Of a stretch of 64,000 bases of DNA, positions 25,116 through 35,095 are shown one piece after another. Under the pieces are notes generated by a model that was given only the letters and a program-made list of their open reading frames with translations, made no database searches and was not told the DNA's origin. Positions within the stretch are counted from its first letter, which is position 1. Every line of letters begins with the position of its first letter. The DNA lies in assembly GCA_000169075.1 (NCBI GenBank), contig AAVT01000012.1:25733-89732 (forward strand), given 5' to 3'. Made by a program: the position numbers and the translations under genes. Source of the stretch: a marine gamma proteobacterium HTCC2143. Its GTDB lineage: Bacteria > Pseudomonadota > Gammaproteobacteria > Pseudomonadales > Dasaniaceae.

Positions 25116-26813
25116 ATGTACACTGAAATGCAAACAGTATGGGACCAACTAACCGGGCAAGGGGGACCTTTCGAAGTCGTAGAAGCGGAAGTTGGCGGCA
25201 ATTTACTCAAAACCTATGCCACCGCGCCTCCTAGTTTGCGGGAACTCTGGTTATCGTCTCTGGCATTTGCTGACCGTGATTACCTCGTATTTCAGGACGA
25301 ACGGAAAACCTACGCAGAAGCCCATGCCGACGTCGCTGCTATCGCTAATTGGCTGCTGCAGCAAGGAATAAAGCCTGGCGATCGTATTGCAATAGCAATG
25401 AGAAACTACCCAGAATGGCTGCTCATTTATTGGGCCTGCATGACTCAGGGTATCGCTATTGTGGGTATGAATGCATGGTGGGTTGAAGAAGAAATGGCTT
25501 ATGGATTGGAAGATTCAACCCCGAAAATTCTTTTTTGTGATCAAGAGAGGCTGGATCGCTTCAACAATATTCGGGACAACTTTACCGACATCCATGTTGT
25601 CACTGTTCGCTGCGCTTCAGCTAATGATACTGACATAGCCTACGAAACGGTTACGGCGACTCCGGGCGTATTACCCGATCAAACCGTAGCCCCTGATGAC
25701 GACGCTTGTATATTTTATACCTCGGGTACAACAGGACGCCCTAAAGGTGCCCAGTTAACCCATCGTGGTTGTGTCAGCAATATCATGAACATCGCTTTTT
25801 TCGGCAATCTTGGCACATTAACCACGGCCCTAGTTGATAAGGTCGCCCCGCCCAACCCTGAAGATGCTGTCCCCATTTCTGGATTAATCACCACACCGCT
25901 CTTTCATGTAACCGCCAATAATTGCCTTGCCCAAGCCGCAACCGCCAGTGGCGGAAAGCTAGCACTGATGTACCGATGGGACGCAGAAGATGCTTTAAAA
26001 ATCATTGAAGCAGAAAAAATTACTAACTTAACCGGCGTCCCCGTCATGTCCAGAGAACTTATTTCCCATCCGGATTTTGAAAAGTATGACACCAGTAGTC
26101 TTTTATCTGTTGGCGGCGGCGGCGCCCAGCTGCAGCCTGACCTGGTTGCAAAAATCGATAAAGCCGTAGCGACCGCAAGACCCTCAACAGGTTATGGAAT
26201 GACTGAAACCTGCGGAATTATAAGTTCTATCAGCGGTGATTTTTTTGTCGATAAGCCCGACAGTTGTGGCCGGGCTGTTCCTACGCTAGATGCCAAGTGC
26301 TTTGACGCCGAGGGTAACGAAGTTGCCCAAGGCGAAGTAGGCGAAATGTGGGTGAAAGGCGCGCCGGTTATTAAAGGCTACCTCAACCGGCCAGACGCAA
26401 CCGCCGAATCTATCACCGATGGTTGGTTACACACCGGCGACGTTGCTCGCATTGATAAAGAAGGCTTTATTTTTGTGGTCGATCGAGTGAAAGATATGGT
26501 TTTGCGAGGGGGCGAAAACATTTACTGCGCTGAAGTTGAGTCCGTTGTTTTCCACATAGATGGAGTTGCTGAGTGTACCGTATTCGGTGTTGAAGATGAT
26601 CGGCTCGGTGAGGAAGTTGGCCTGGCGGTGGTGTTAGCACCAGGATCAAATCTTGACGCCGAGGCTATTCGCACCCAATGTGCTGCCAGAATGGCAAAAT
26701 TCAAAATACCGCGCTATATATGGCTAATGACAGAATCTCTGCCAAGAAATGCCAGCGGCAAATTTTTGAAAAGAGAGCTACGTGAATCGCTGAAGATCAG
26801 CAATGCCGCATAA
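25116..26813 (+). CDS. AMP-forming acyl-CoA synthetase
   Basis: 565 residues from the ATG at 25116 (GGAG about 8 bases upstream). ANL-family motifs: CIFYTSGTTGRPKGAQLTH (A3), TGYGMTETCG (A5), DGWLHTGDVARIDKEGF (A7), RVKDMVLRGGENIYCAEVE (A8) and the catalytic Lys in RNASGKFLKREL (A10). The YTSGTTG/YGMTE combination is that of medium- and long-chain fatty-acyl or related CoA ligases. Together with the nitronate monooxygenase-like gene 36 bp downstream, it forms a probable two-gene operon. One of three acyl-CoA synthetases in the window. Confidence 0.94.
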   Translation: MYTEMQTVWDQLTGQGGPFEVVEAEVGGNLLKTYATAPPSLRELWLSSLAFADRDYLVFQDERKTYAEAHADVAAIANWLLQQGIKPGDRIAIAMRNYPEWLLIYWACMTQGIAIVGMNAWWVEEEMAYGLEDSTPKILFCDQERLDRFNNIRDNFTDIHVVTVRCASANDTDIAYETVTATPGVLPDQTVAPDDDACIFYTSGTTGRPKGAQLTHRGCVSNIMNIAFFGNLGTLTTALVDKVAPPNPEDAVPISGLITTPLFHVTANNCLAQAATASGGKLALMYRWDAEDALKIIEAEKITNLTGVPVMSRELISHPDFEKYDTSSLLSVGGGGAQLQPDLVAKIDKAVATARPSTGYGMTETCGIISSISGDFFVDKPDSCGRAVPTLDAKCFDAEGNEVAQGEVGEMWVKGAPVIKGYLNRPDATAESITDGWLHTGDVARIDKEGFIFVVDRVKDMVLRGGENIYCAEVESVVFHIDGVAECTVFGVEDDRLGEEVGLAVVLAPGSNLDAEAIRTQCAARMAKFKIPRYIWLMTESLPRNASGKFLKRELRESLKISNAA

Positions 26814-26849
26814 ATATAAAAATCACTACATTCTGAAGGAATCTGAATA

Positions 26850-27818
26850 ATGAAAACTAAAATAACGGAAATGCTCGGCATAGAAACACCCATCATCTGT
26901 GGCGGAATGATGAGAATCGGGACCGCCGAACTTGCAGCAGCGGCGTCTAATGCTGGTGCTTTAGGTGTTATGACCGCGCTAAGCCAACCTACACCTGCCT
27001 TATTAAAGGCAGAGATAGAGAAATGCCGGTCTCTCACCGACAAACCCTTCGCCGTAAATTTAACTGTAGGGGTCGTTGCTACAGAAATTAACTATGATGA
27101 CTATGTCGATGTCATTATTGAAAGCGGTGTGAAAATTGTCGAAACTGCAGGACGTAGCCCTGAACCATTCATGGAAAGATTCAACGCAGCGGGCATTAAA
27201 GTTATTCATAAGTGCGTGGCGGTGCGGCACGCATTAAAAGCAGAAAAAATAGGTGTTGCCGCTGTAAGTATTGATGGCTTTGAGTGTGCCGGTCATCCAG
27301 GAGAGGAAGATGTCACCGGATTGGTATTGATACCCGCCGCGGTAAATCGCTTGAAAATCCCCATAGTCGCCTCTGGTGGTATTGCCGATGGCCGCGGTTT
27401 AGCTGCAGCTCTGTCGTTAGGTGCCGAAGGTATCAATATGGGTACACGGTTCATGGTAACCCAGGAGGCCCCGATACATAACAATATCAAAGAGCGGATT
27501 GTTAATATGAACGAGACGGATACCTCACTCATATTTAGAACCTTTAGAAATACCGCCAGAGTTCTGACCAATGATGTAGCGCTTAAAGTTGCAGAAGTCG
27601 AGGCTCAGGGCGGTGATTTCAGTCAGGTACACGGCCTAGTTTCGGGGCAAAAACAAGATGAGACCTGGAAATCCGGTGATATTGACGGAGGTATGATAAC
27701 CGTTGGAATGTGCGGAGGACTCATTAATGATATCCCTACCTGCAAGGAGCTGGTTTCTACAATTGTTTCTGATGCCGAAGAAATTATTAATAAGCGCTTA
27801 TCAGCAATGACTGCATAA
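26850..27818 (+). CDS. Nitronate monooxygenase-family FMN enzyme
   Basis: 322 residues of a TIM barrel. It begins KITEMLGIETPIICGGMMRIGTAELAAAASNAGALGVM and has KVIHKCVAVRHALKAEKIG, VDGFECAGHPGE with the catalytic-type His, PIVASGGIADGRGL (FMN phosphate site) and GAEGINMGTRFMVTQEA. Characterised relatives oxidise nitronates; many uncharacterised ones, like this one, are next to acyl-CoA enzymes and may be enoyl-reductase-like. The AGGA 9 bases before the ATG gives a firm start. It sits in one operon with the preceding acyl-CoA synthetase. Confidence 0.9.
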   Translation: MKTKITEMLGIETPIICGGMMRIGTAELAAAASNAGALGVMTALSQPTPALLKAEIEKCRSLTDKPFAVNLTVGVVATEINYDDYVDVIIESGVKIVETAGRSPEPFMERFNAAGIKVIHKCVAVRHALKAEKIGVAAVSIDGFECAGHPGEEDVTGLVLIPAAVNRLKIPIVASGGIADGRGLAAALSLGAEGINMGTRFMVTQEAPIHNNIKERIVNMNETDTSLIFRTFRNTARVLTNDVALKVAEVEAQGGDFSQVHGLVSGQKQDETWKSGDIDGGMITVGMCGGLINDIPTCKELVSTIVSDAEEIINKRLSAMTA

Positions 27819-27826
27819 ATCAGACA

Positions 27827-27847
27827 GGGGAAGCTGCCAGCTTCCCC
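27827..27847. terminator. Perfect hairpin downstream of the nitronate monooxygenase-like gene
   Basis: GGGGAAGCTG and CAGCTTCCCC form a 10-bp perfect inverted repeat around one base, 8 bp after the stop. It lies between convergent genes and so could stop both transcripts, but the following T-run is weak, so it is a hairpin with probable rather than certain terminator function. Confidence 0.55.
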
Positions 27848-28055
27848 TTCAGATGTTTACATCCCCTGTGCGCCTCGGCCAAAGAGCCGCGCTATCTGAC
27901 GAATTAGAACTTAATAAGTCGTCCTGCTGGCCCTACCCATGAACGAAGCAGCATGTAATGAAGGACTAATCCCGACAGTCGGTCATTGGGTAGACCACCC
28001 ATACGTTAACGACGGTTTCAGAAGTCACAACCTATTCTCCGCTTGTTGGTCAATG

Positions 28056-29771
28056 CTACATTCTTGAGCGGGTTAGAGTAATATCGGAATGCGCCCAAGC
28101 AGCAGTGAACTGTTTATGTACTTGTTCTGCCTCTTCGGTCTTCCCTTGCATCGTCAAGGCTTGTTTTAAGCCAAATAACGACCAGCCGTTATTTTTATTC
28201 CAACGCAGGTCTCTCCGGTAGACAGCCTCCGCTTCAACAGGCTTCCCCGCTTCTAATAGCGCGGCACCCAAATAGTGCCGCATCGGTTGTGCCCAGTCGG
28301 GTGGCTCCGTGTAATTATTGAGATCCTCTAGCGCCACGCCTTTTTCGAAGGCCTTAATGGCACCAGCAACATCACCGCTTGCTTGCAATATCTCACCGGT
28401 AAGACCATACAGGCAAAGTTTCAGCACGGCGGATGCTGGCGTAGCGCCAACGCGATATTGATCGGCATCGGGAGAATCTGCTATTACTCGTAAACGCGAT
28501 AATTGTTTTTGAGCACCTTCCATATCGCCCGTTGCAATAAGCGCACTGCCCATTGAATAGGCCCAAATGCCATCCAAATATGGCGTCCCTGAATCAGCCG
28601 GGGCCTGACCAATAAACTGGTCCCACTTACCAAAGATCTTGTTAACCAACCAGGGGGCCGCCAACGTTTTCTGATAGCCCATAATGCCCTTGCCGTAACT
28701 GAGAACCCTTTTCTGGCCCTTTAAGCCCGCTTCATTGGCAACCTTATAGTTGCCTTGGACCGTAGCGGCATACCGAATAAAATTAATCGCGTGGCCGGCA
28801 TGTATCTTGTGTGAGAGCGGATAGGTTCCAATGTTTGGCAGAGGGTGGTCACCCCAGATTTTTGCAAATGCCTTATCAACTTCTTGTGAACGAACATTGC
28901 TGGCAATGGCTTTGTCAAACTGACCAACACGCACGTAAATATGAGCAGGCATATGTACGACATGTCCCGCAATCGGTATGGTGGCTTCAAGCGAGTCCGC
29001 GGAATTCAATGCTCGCTCCGGCTCCATGGACGCCTCCAATAAATGAATGTGTAGGTGAAACACACCTGGATGGATAATGGACCGATCAATAACTCGCTCT
29101 AGCGCCTGAGCAACGGGTTGCGTCTCGTCTTTAGGATTCCCCTCACTATCCCAATAATCCCATCGGCCAATCGACATATAAGCCGCTGCATAGAGTGCGG
29201 CAATGTCAGGGTCCTCCGGGTATTGTTTGTTAAGCTCTCTCATCGCTGTCAAATAAGCACGATCCCGAAGATCATCATCTGCAATGCTGTCCTTGTCATA
29301 CAACACAAACAACGCGTTGATTAACTGCTTTTCAATAACAGTCGCTCGGCCAATACGCTCTTTTGCCATTGTAATAGCCTTTAGGCCTTCCCCCTTAGGG
29401 TCGTCCGGCATGCGCGCATAGCGGCTATTGGGGTTTGGACCCATTGCATGCGCCATGCCCCAGTAAGGCATCGGACTTGCCGGATCAAAGAGTGCGGCTT
29501 GTTGATAGGAGGCAATCGATTCGGGGAAATAGAATCCCCAAGCAAAACGCAGACCCTGGTCGAAATATTGTTGCGCCTCGTTAGAGTCAGTTGAAATTGT
29601 TCGACTATAAGTGCCGCTACCCGGCACCAAGACAGCACGATTCTTGGTCTGTTCAAGTCCTTCCTTTACTGGCGAAACCGCCATGGTTGTATCAACGTCA
29701 TTAGGCGCACAACTTACCAAGAAAAACACCAAGACGGCAGAACACGTGAAAATCAGCTTTTTATTAGTCAC
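28056..29771 (-). CDS. TPR-repeat lipoprotein
   Basis: 571 residues from a GTG at 29771, with GAAGGG 7 bases upstream; an ATG further upstream adds 26 residues that would block the signal peptide. The start MTNKKLIFTCSAVLVFFLVSCAPND has a lipobox-like LVSC, so it is likely an outer-membrane-anchored lipoprotein. The rest is helical repeats of TPR type (QQYFDQGLRFAWGFYFPESIASYQQAALFDPASPMPYWGMA split across two helices; later GDVAGAIKAFEKGVALE and AGKPVEAEAVYRRDLRW). It resembles large tetratricopeptide proteins of marine bacteria with HMPAHIYVRVGQ in the centre. Specific function unknown. Confidence 0.88.
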   Translation of the reverse strand: MTNKKLIFTCSAVLVFFLVSCAPNDVDTTMAVSPVKEGLEQTKNRAVLVPGSGTYSRTISTDSNEAQQYFDQGLRFAWGFYFPESIASYQQAALFDPASPMPYWGMAHAMGPNPNSRYARMPDDPKGEGLKAITMAKERIGRATVIEKQLINALFVLYDKDSIADDDLRDRAYLTAMRELNKQYPEDPDIAALYAAAYMSIGRWDYWDSEGNPKDETQPVAQALERVIDRSIIHPGVFHLHIHLLEASMEPERALNSADSLEATIPIAGHVVHMPAHIYVRVGQFDKAIASNVRSQEVDKAFAKIWGDHPLPNIGTYPLSHKIHAGHAINFIRYAATVQGNYKVANEAGLKGQKRVLSYGKGIMGYQKTLAAPWLVNKIFGKWDQFIGQAPADSGTPYLDGIWAYSMGSALIATGDMEGAQKQLSRLRVIADSPDADQYRVGATPASAVLKLCLYGLTGEILQASGDVAGAIKAFEKGVALEDLNNYTEPPDWAQPMRHYLGAALLEAGKPVEAEAVYRRDLRWNKNNGWSLFGLKQALTMQGKTEEAEQVHKQFTAAWAHSDITLTRSRM

Positions 29772-29870
29772 AGGGGGCCCTTCGTTATCAGATCGCGTAA
29801 AGCAAAAGTATATCTTAAAAACTACGACTGGGTTACCTCGTAACCCCATGTCGCTTTAGGGGCAGTTTCG

Positions 29871-30794
29871 TTAGCGCCGTTTTTTTGTTCGTCCAGCCAC
29901 ACCGGACTTGGGAGGTCTTGAAGGTTTATCTCCAGAGGCCCCACCATTCTTTGCTTTTGGTGTCCCGGACGGTGATTTTTTGCGGGAGCTGTAAGCACTT
30001 TTGGGCTTTTCTGGATACCAGGGCCGATCGCCAGTTTTTGCAGGCTTCCTTTTTTTCGATGGCGCTGCCGCTGACTGCGAATCAGCGGTCGACTCTAATA
30101 TTCCGGCAAGTTCATTTTGGCTAAAATCCCGCCATTCGCCAACACCTAACCCCTTCATCGAAACATTCATTATCCGGACGCGCTCTAGCCTAACGATGTC
30201 ATAACCGAAGTGATCGCACATGCGGCGGATTTGGCGATTTAAACCTTGTACCAAGGTTATCCGGAATAGTGTTGGTGTTTCTTTGACAATCTTGCACTTG
30301 CGTGTGACCTCGCCAAGTATCGGTACGCCCTTCGCCATGTCGCGTATAAAAGTATCAGTTATCGGTTTATCAACGGTAACTAGATATTCCTTTTCATGCC
30401 GATTACCCGCGCGAAGAATTTTATTAACCAAATCACCGTTATTGGTCAGAAAAATAAGACCTTGGGAGTCTTTATCCAATCGACCGATAGGGAAAATTCG
30501 TTCTCCGTGATTCACATAGTCGACAATATTGTTCTTCTCACTACCTTCAGTTGTACATACAACCCCTACCGGCTTATTGAGTGCTATCAACACTAACCTT
30601 TCTTCGTCTCGCGGATCTATGATTTGCCCATTGACTTTTACCGTATCGCCGGCTGATACCTGATCACCAACCTTAGCTCGCTTACCGTTAATAAAGACCG
30701 AGCCTTTCTCAACAAATCGATCAGCCTCGCGGCGCGAACAAATTCCGCTTTCGCTGATGTATTTATTTAAACGGGTGGTAGTAACAATTGACAT
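29871..30794 (-). CDS. rluF: 23S rRNA pseudouridine(2604) synthase
   Basis: 307 residues, nearly collinear with E. coli RluF (which also targets tRNA-Tyr U35). The N-terminal S4 domain is RLNKYISESGICSRREADRF, the catalytic Asp is in IGRLDKDSQGLIFLTN (about 103-118), and QGLNRQIRRMCDHFGY is the conserved C-terminal motif. A basic Lys/Arg/Pro/Ser tail of about 60 residues (KKRKPAKTGDRPW to GRTKKRR) extends the protein, as in E. coli. A small upstream ORF overlaps its start by one base. Confidence 0.97.
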   Translation of the reverse strand: MSIVTTTRLNKYISESGICSRREADRFVEKGSVFINGKRAKVGDQVSAGDTVKVNGQIIDPRDEERLVLIALNKPVGVVCTTEGSEKNNIVDYVNHGERIFPIGRLDKDSQGLIFLTNNGDLVNKILRAGNRHEKEYLVTVDKPITDTFIRDMAKGVPILGEVTRKCKIVKETPTLFRITLVQGLNRQIRRMCDHFGYDIVRLERVRIMNVSMKGLGVGEWRDFSQNELAGILESTADSQSAAAPSKKRKPAKTGDRPWYPEKPKSAYSSRKKSPSGTPKAKNGGASGDKPSRPPKSGVAGRTKKRR

Positions 30795-31018
30795 TATTTT
30801 GATTTAACCCTGAATTTACTCAATATCGCAGCTGCCAGTTTACCACTGTTATGCTCGACTGACGGCATGCGATAACTAATTTTTCTTTGTCTCTTCGCTG
30901 TTTGGGCAGCGGTAATGACGGTCGATTTATCCCCCCTATGCCGGCTTATAAATACACTAAGGGGCTGACCAACAACCCGGTTAAGCAGCAGTAACCACAA
31001 GCCGACGGCAAGGATCAA
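30794..31018 (-). CDS. Doubtful small membrane-start ORF overlapping rluF
   Basis: 74 codons whose stop overlaps the rluF start in a TAATG junction, an arrangement that allows coupled translation. The N-terminus is hydrophobic (MILAVGLWLLLLNRVVG) and the remainder basic. I recognise no family, and the length could be chance, so it is listed only as possible. It may instead be the untranslated leader of rluF. Confidence 0.3.
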   Translation of the reverse strand: MILAVGLWLLLLNRVVGQPLSVFISRHRGDKSTVITAAQTAKRQRKISYRMPSVEHNSGKLAAAILSKFRVKSK

Positions 31019-31309
31019 ACAGCACTCACAGCCATTGAATTGTATGCCTGAGGTTTACTATAGCCTCACCAAGAGCCCCCACTCTATTGTGATAAATCAC
31101 TCAAAGTAAAGGCTCTATCTATATGTTTTTACTATATTTATTAAATTCGACTGCATGTATACTCACTTCATTAAACCACGGCCGGTGTATTTAGTGGCAC
31201 AGTCAATCTACCGCATTCAGACATGATTGCAGCTGACAAGTCATCTGGATAATCACCCTTTGCGTAAAACCTGTAGTATATTGCACTTCCTGACTGACTG
31301 GACAACATC

Positions 31310-32320
31310 ATGCGCTACAAAGGCCAAACAGAATACGACCACCAAGGTAAGGTCCTACCCCGCGGGATATTGCTCACAAACCTCGGAACACCTGACGCGC
31401 CGGATACCAGCTCAGTACGCCGCTACCTGCGGGAATTTCTATCTGACCCCCGTGTTGTCGAAATTCCAAGAGTCATCTGGCTGATGATTCTCTACCTGTT
31501 TGTACTGCCATTCAGGCCGGCAAAATCTGCGGCACTGTATAAAGAGGTATGGACTGATAACGGTTCTCCACTGATGGATATAACGAGCCGGCAGGGAAAG
31601 GCTTTGCAAGCGAAACTTGATACCACCTACGGTAAGGACACTTTCATCGTAGAGGTTGGTATGCGCTATGGTAATCCTTCTATTGGCCACGGCTTACAAC
31701 AACTTAAAAACAAGACCGTAGGCCATATCACCGTGTTGCCACTCTATCCGCAATACAGTGCAGTTACGACGGGGTCAACTTTCGATGAACTCTCAAAACA
31801 GCTTGCGCTTTACCGTTGGATACCCGGACTTACATTCATCAATGGATACCACCGAACCCCGGCCTATATCAAGAGCATTGCTGACGATGTCCGCGAGCAT
31901 ATTAGTCAGCATGGCATGCCTGACAAGGTCCTATTTTCATTTCATGGAACACCGGTCAAACAATTGCACCAAGGCGATCCCTATTTCTGCTTCTGTTCTG
32001 AGACCACACGTTTGGTATCAGAACAATTGGAGCTGCCTCAGGATACGATCATGCTGACCTTCCAATCAAGATTTGGAAAGGCCACATGGCTGCAACCCTA
32101 CACCGCTCAGACCCTTGAAGAACTGGGAAAAAATGGCGTAAAAAAAGTGGCTGTTATATGCCCCGGTTTCTCCGCGGACTGCCTTGAAACGGTCGAAGAA
32201 ATAGATCAGGAGAATCGGGAAATCTTCATGGAAGCTGGGGGCAGCGAGTACTACTACATCCCATGCCTTAACGACAAAGATGAACATATCGATATGATAA
32301 TGAGCTTAGTTGCGGAATAG
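31310..32320 (+). CDS. hemH: Ferrochelatase
   Basis: Last step of haem synthesis: inserts Fe2+ into protoporphyrin IX. The 336-residue protein has GILLTNLGTPDAPDTSSVRRYLREFL near the N-terminus, VLPLYPQYSAVTTGST, the catalytic-His segment VLFSFHGTPVKQL (His about 199) and TFQSRFGKATWLQPYT, ending in AVICPGFSADCLETVEEID with the acidic iron-path residues. It is stand-alone, as usual in gammaproteobacteria. The 291-bp region before it (31019-31309) shows no other feature. Confidence 0.97.
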   Translation: MRYKGQTEYDHQGKVLPRGILLTNLGTPDAPDTSSVRRYLREFLSDPRVVEIPRVIWLMILYLFVLPFRPAKSAALYKEVWTDNGSPLMDITSRQGKALQAKLDTTYGKDTFIVEVGMRYGNPSIGHGLQQLKNKTVGHITVLPLYPQYSAVTTGSTFDELSKQLALYRWIPGLTFINGYHRTPAYIKSIADDVREHISQHGMPDKVLFSFHGTPVKQLHQGDPYFCFCSETTRLVSEQLELPQDTIMLTFQSRFGKATWLQPYTAQTLEELGKNGVKKVAVICPGFSADCLETVEEIDQENREIFMEAGGSEYYYIPCLNDKDEHIDMIMSLVAE

Positions 32321-32428
32321 AACTCGCCGATTGCCCTGCCCTAAACGTATTTTAAAAAACTATTAATGGTTGCGAAAGCAGCCGTGTGGTGAGTACAACA
32401 AAAAAACAAAAACTAAAAGGAGCACACG

Positions 32429-33049
32429 ATGGTAACGCTGTACGGATTCACCTTAAGTAACTATGTCAACATGGTAAAGATGGCCCTCTATGAAAAAGAA
32501 ATGGACTTTGATTGGGTCGATGTAAAACCAAATCAGGAAAGTGACTACTAAACCAAAAGCCCCATGGGCAAGGTACCTTGCTTAGAAACTGAACACGGCT
32601 TCCTTAGCGAAACCAACATTATTCTGGAGTATTTAGAGGAAACAGGTAGCGGCAATAATCTGATGCCGGCAGACCCATTTGAACGGGCTCGAGTCCGTGA
32701 ATTGATGAAAGAAATTGAGCTTTATATTGAGCTGCCCGCCAGAACAACGCTAGCGGAAGCCTTTTTCGGAGGTACCGTAAGTGACGAAGTCAAACAGACC
32801 GCCAAGAAAAATCTGGAAAAAGGTATCGCCTGTTTAAAAAGAAATGGGAAATTTTCGCCCTACGTGGCCGGTAGCGAGTTCACTTACGCCGACATACTGC
32901 TTCAATACTCACTCAGCTTAGCGGGTCAAGCTGCCAAGCGTGTTTTGAATGTCGATTTACTGGCCGATTTACCGGAAGCGAAACAGCTGATGGAGACTAT
33001 TAGTCAACGCCCATCAGCTGTCCGTATCGCTGAAGAGCAAAAAGGTTAA
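32429..33049 (+). pseudogene. Glutathione S-transferase gene interrupted by an in-frame TAA
   Basis: Reading from the ATG at 32429 (AAGGAG 7 bases upstream) gives a GST thioredoxin-like start, LYGFTLSNYVNMVKMALYEKE. Codon 41 is TAA (32549-32551), and the same frame continues immediately with TKSPMGKVPCLETEHGFLSET, the expected glutathione-binding region. The C-terminal helical domain follows to a normal stop at 33049. One nonsense base change (for example Leu TTA to TAA) explains everything. Restart at ATG 32564 would lose the first strand and helix and has no ribosome site. So this is a recent pseudogene, or a sequencing error. Confidence 0.9.
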
Positions 33050-33099
33050 TCGAAATCAGCAACCCAGCGCTAGACTCTTCCTTAAGGGCGGCGTCATAC

Positions 33100-33915
33100 A
33101 TGTTGTTTGCCATGTTTCTTGGTGCATGTATTGACGTCGCTGTTAAAGCGCTTGCATCAGACTACTCAACATCACAGATTGTCTTACTTCGCACGCTGTT
33201 TGCACTGCCCTTGGTTCTGTTGTTTTGCTATTACCAAGGGGGACTGCAATCCATTATCTCGCCTCGATGGCGATGGCAACTTTATCGAGGCCTACTCACT
33301 GCCGGGCTTAACTTTGGTTTCTTTTACGGGCTTGCCTATATTCCGCTGGTAACCGCTGTTTTGCTCGCTTATATATCACCTGTCATCATTGTATTACTCT
33401 CCTATTTCGTATTAAAGGAGCGCGTCGGAAGTCAACGGCTTATTGGATGCGCTCTGGGCGTGCTAGGGGTTGTCTTCGTGCTCCGTCCAGGCACGATGGA
33501 ATGGCATCCGGCGATGCTCTCCATTCTTGGTTCCTCAGTCTGCTGGGCTCTACTATCGATCAGCAATCGCCAGCTGGCAGGACTCGAAAGTACAGCAGCC
33601 CTGACATTTCATACTCTGCCCATCAGCGGATTGCTGGCAGCTATACTGACCGCCGGTCACTGGGTAGAACCCCAGCATGCTGACTGGCTGTTATTTGCTA
33701 TCGTCGGTATAAGCGCCGGCGGTCTGCATTTTTTTGTAGCACTTGCCTACAAAAGCGCCAGGGCGGCGACTATTGCCCCACTCGAGTATTCGAATCTCAT
33801 CTTCACCGGCGCTGCTGCCTATCTCTTTTGGCAAGAAGTTCCAACTATTGCCACGATGATTGGCGGGCTGGCTATTCTTGCCGGTGGGTTTCTAGCCGTT
33901 CGAGCACGAGATTGA
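33100..33915 (+). CDS. EamA-family (DMT) transporter
   Basis: 271 residues, almost all hydrophobic, with about ten membrane helices in two EamA repeats of five. Signature features are the first helix with LGACIDVAVKALA, YIPLVTAVLLAYISPVIIVLLSYFVLKERVGSQRLIGC at the end of repeat one, and IAPLEYSNLIFTGAAAYLFWQEVP in repeat two. Such carriers export or import metabolites in the inner membrane. The N-terminus is rather short, but no upstream start codon in frame exists back to the GST stop, so the ATG at 33100 is used. Substrate unknown. Confidence 0.9.
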   Translation: MLFAMFLGACIDVAVKALASDYSTSQIVLLRTLFALPLVLLFCYYQGGLQSIISPRWRWQLYRGLLTAGLNFGFFYGLAYIPLVTAVLLAYISPVIIVLLSYFVLKERVGSQRLIGCALGVLGVVFVLRPGTMEWHPAMLSILGSSVCWALLSISNRQLAGLESTAALTFHTLPISGLLAAILTAGHWVEPQHADWLLFAIVGISAGGLHFFVALAYKSARAATIAPLEYSNLIFTGAAAYLFWQEVPTIATMIGGLAILAGGFLAVRARD

Positions 33916-34419
33916 CCCTAAATACTTCAGTTGGATGAACACATGGCCATTTATCATCACCCAACCGTTACAGACCGGCCTCCACGCCTGTCATTTCCAC
34001 AGAGAATTCCTGCAATCATTTAGCGAACGCGTTATCTCTGCTGAGATAACTAGATTTAGCCCGGCCAGCGGGCCCTGAACGCCCACCCGGCCAAACTGGA
34101 CCACCACTGATAAAAAATGATTATCCTGATGGTCTGTGACCTCGATAGCTAAAAAAACCGATCATCATGACCGCTTGTTAATTGCATGAATTGGAATGGA
34201 TTCAAAAAGTGATTCGATAGTAAGATAGGCCTCTTTTTTCTCCTTAGGCAACTTACGTTGATGATTACAATTGCTCGATGGGTAAATCACAGACACAGCG
34301 CGAGGTGAAGCGTGGGGTAATAATTTAACCCAAACAGATGTCTATAACGCGATGGTGGGTGGCATTCGGGACATTACACACATCCCTAGAAATTGCCGGA
34401 TGACAGGCAGGAGAATACA
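33916..34419. other. 504-bp gap with one palindrome
   Basis: No convincing gene. GTTATCTC at 34031-34038 and GAGATAAC at 34043-34050 form an 8-bp inverted repeat with a 4-base loop; it could be an operator or a hairpin. The ribosome site of the next gene (GGAG) is near 34410. Confidence 0.4.
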
Positions 34420-35040
34420 ATGAGTAACCTTCTAAAAACAGAAGCGGAGTTAAGAAAATATTACGCAAAGCCCAGCGCATTAGCGATCAACAAGCAGCTG
34501 GATCATATCGACCCCCATTGCGCCTCGTTAATCGAAAAGTCTCCGTTTGTCAGCATAGGAACCGCTCGAGAAGGTACCTTACCTGACGTATCACCCAGAG
34601 GTGGTGAGCCGGGATTTATTAAAGTCGTAAACCCCAAAACCTTGTACATACCTGACTGGCCGGGCAACAACAGACTCGACACCTTAACCAACATCGTATC
34701 CTCCGGTGGTGTTGGCTTGCTATTTTTTATTCCGGGTTTCAACGACATGCTTCGGGTAAACGGAAAAGCCGAAGTATCAGTTGAGCCCGCTATCGTCGCG
34801 CAGTTCGAAATGCGAGGCCGTGTCGCTAAAAGCGTACTGGTCATCCATGTAAAAGAAGCCTATCTCCATTGCACAAAAGCCTTGGTTCGATCTGATCTAT
34901 GGAATCCCGACAAGCAACTGGATCGCTCTGACCTTCCCAGTACTGGGACTATGTATAAAGAACAGCTGGCATTAAAAGACGTGCCGGCAAGCGCTATTGA
35001 CAGCGGCCTGGAACAAAATGCCAAAGACGATTTGTATTGA
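34420..35040 (+). CDS. Pyridoxamine 5'-phosphate oxidase-like FMN protein
   Basis: 206 residues from the ATG at 34420 with GGAG 8 bases upstream; a TTG at 34393 is less likely. It is a split-barrel flavoprotein of the MSMEG_1061-like PNPOx group: PFVSIGTAREGTLPDVSPRGGEPGF near the N-terminus, LYIPDWPGNNRLDTLTNI, GLLFFIPGFNDMLRVNGKAEV. Members bind FMN or F420 and are assumed to be oxidoreductases or oxygenases. It is followed closely (55 bp) by the SDR gene, so they likely share a transcript. The substrate is unknown. Confidence 0.88.
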   Translation: MSNLLKTEAELRKYYAKPSALAINKQLDHIDPHCASLIEKSPFVSIGTAREGTLPDVSPRGGEPGFIKVVNPKTLYIPDWPGNNRLDTLTNIVSSGGVGLLFFIPGFNDMLRVNGKAEVSVEPAIVAQFEMRGRVAKSVLVIHVKEAYLHCTKALVRSDLWNPDKQLDRSDLPSTGTMYKEQLALKDVPASAIDSGLEQNAKDDLY

Positions 35041-35095
35041 CTAGTACACGTATGAATCCATCAAACCACCCACAAAGAAATCGAAAAGAGTAGAA

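Noticed and set aside
32549..32551. Idea that the stop codon inside the GST gene is read as selenocysteine, since selB/selC are in the window
   Set aside because: The codon is TAA; selenocysteine insertion uses TGA.
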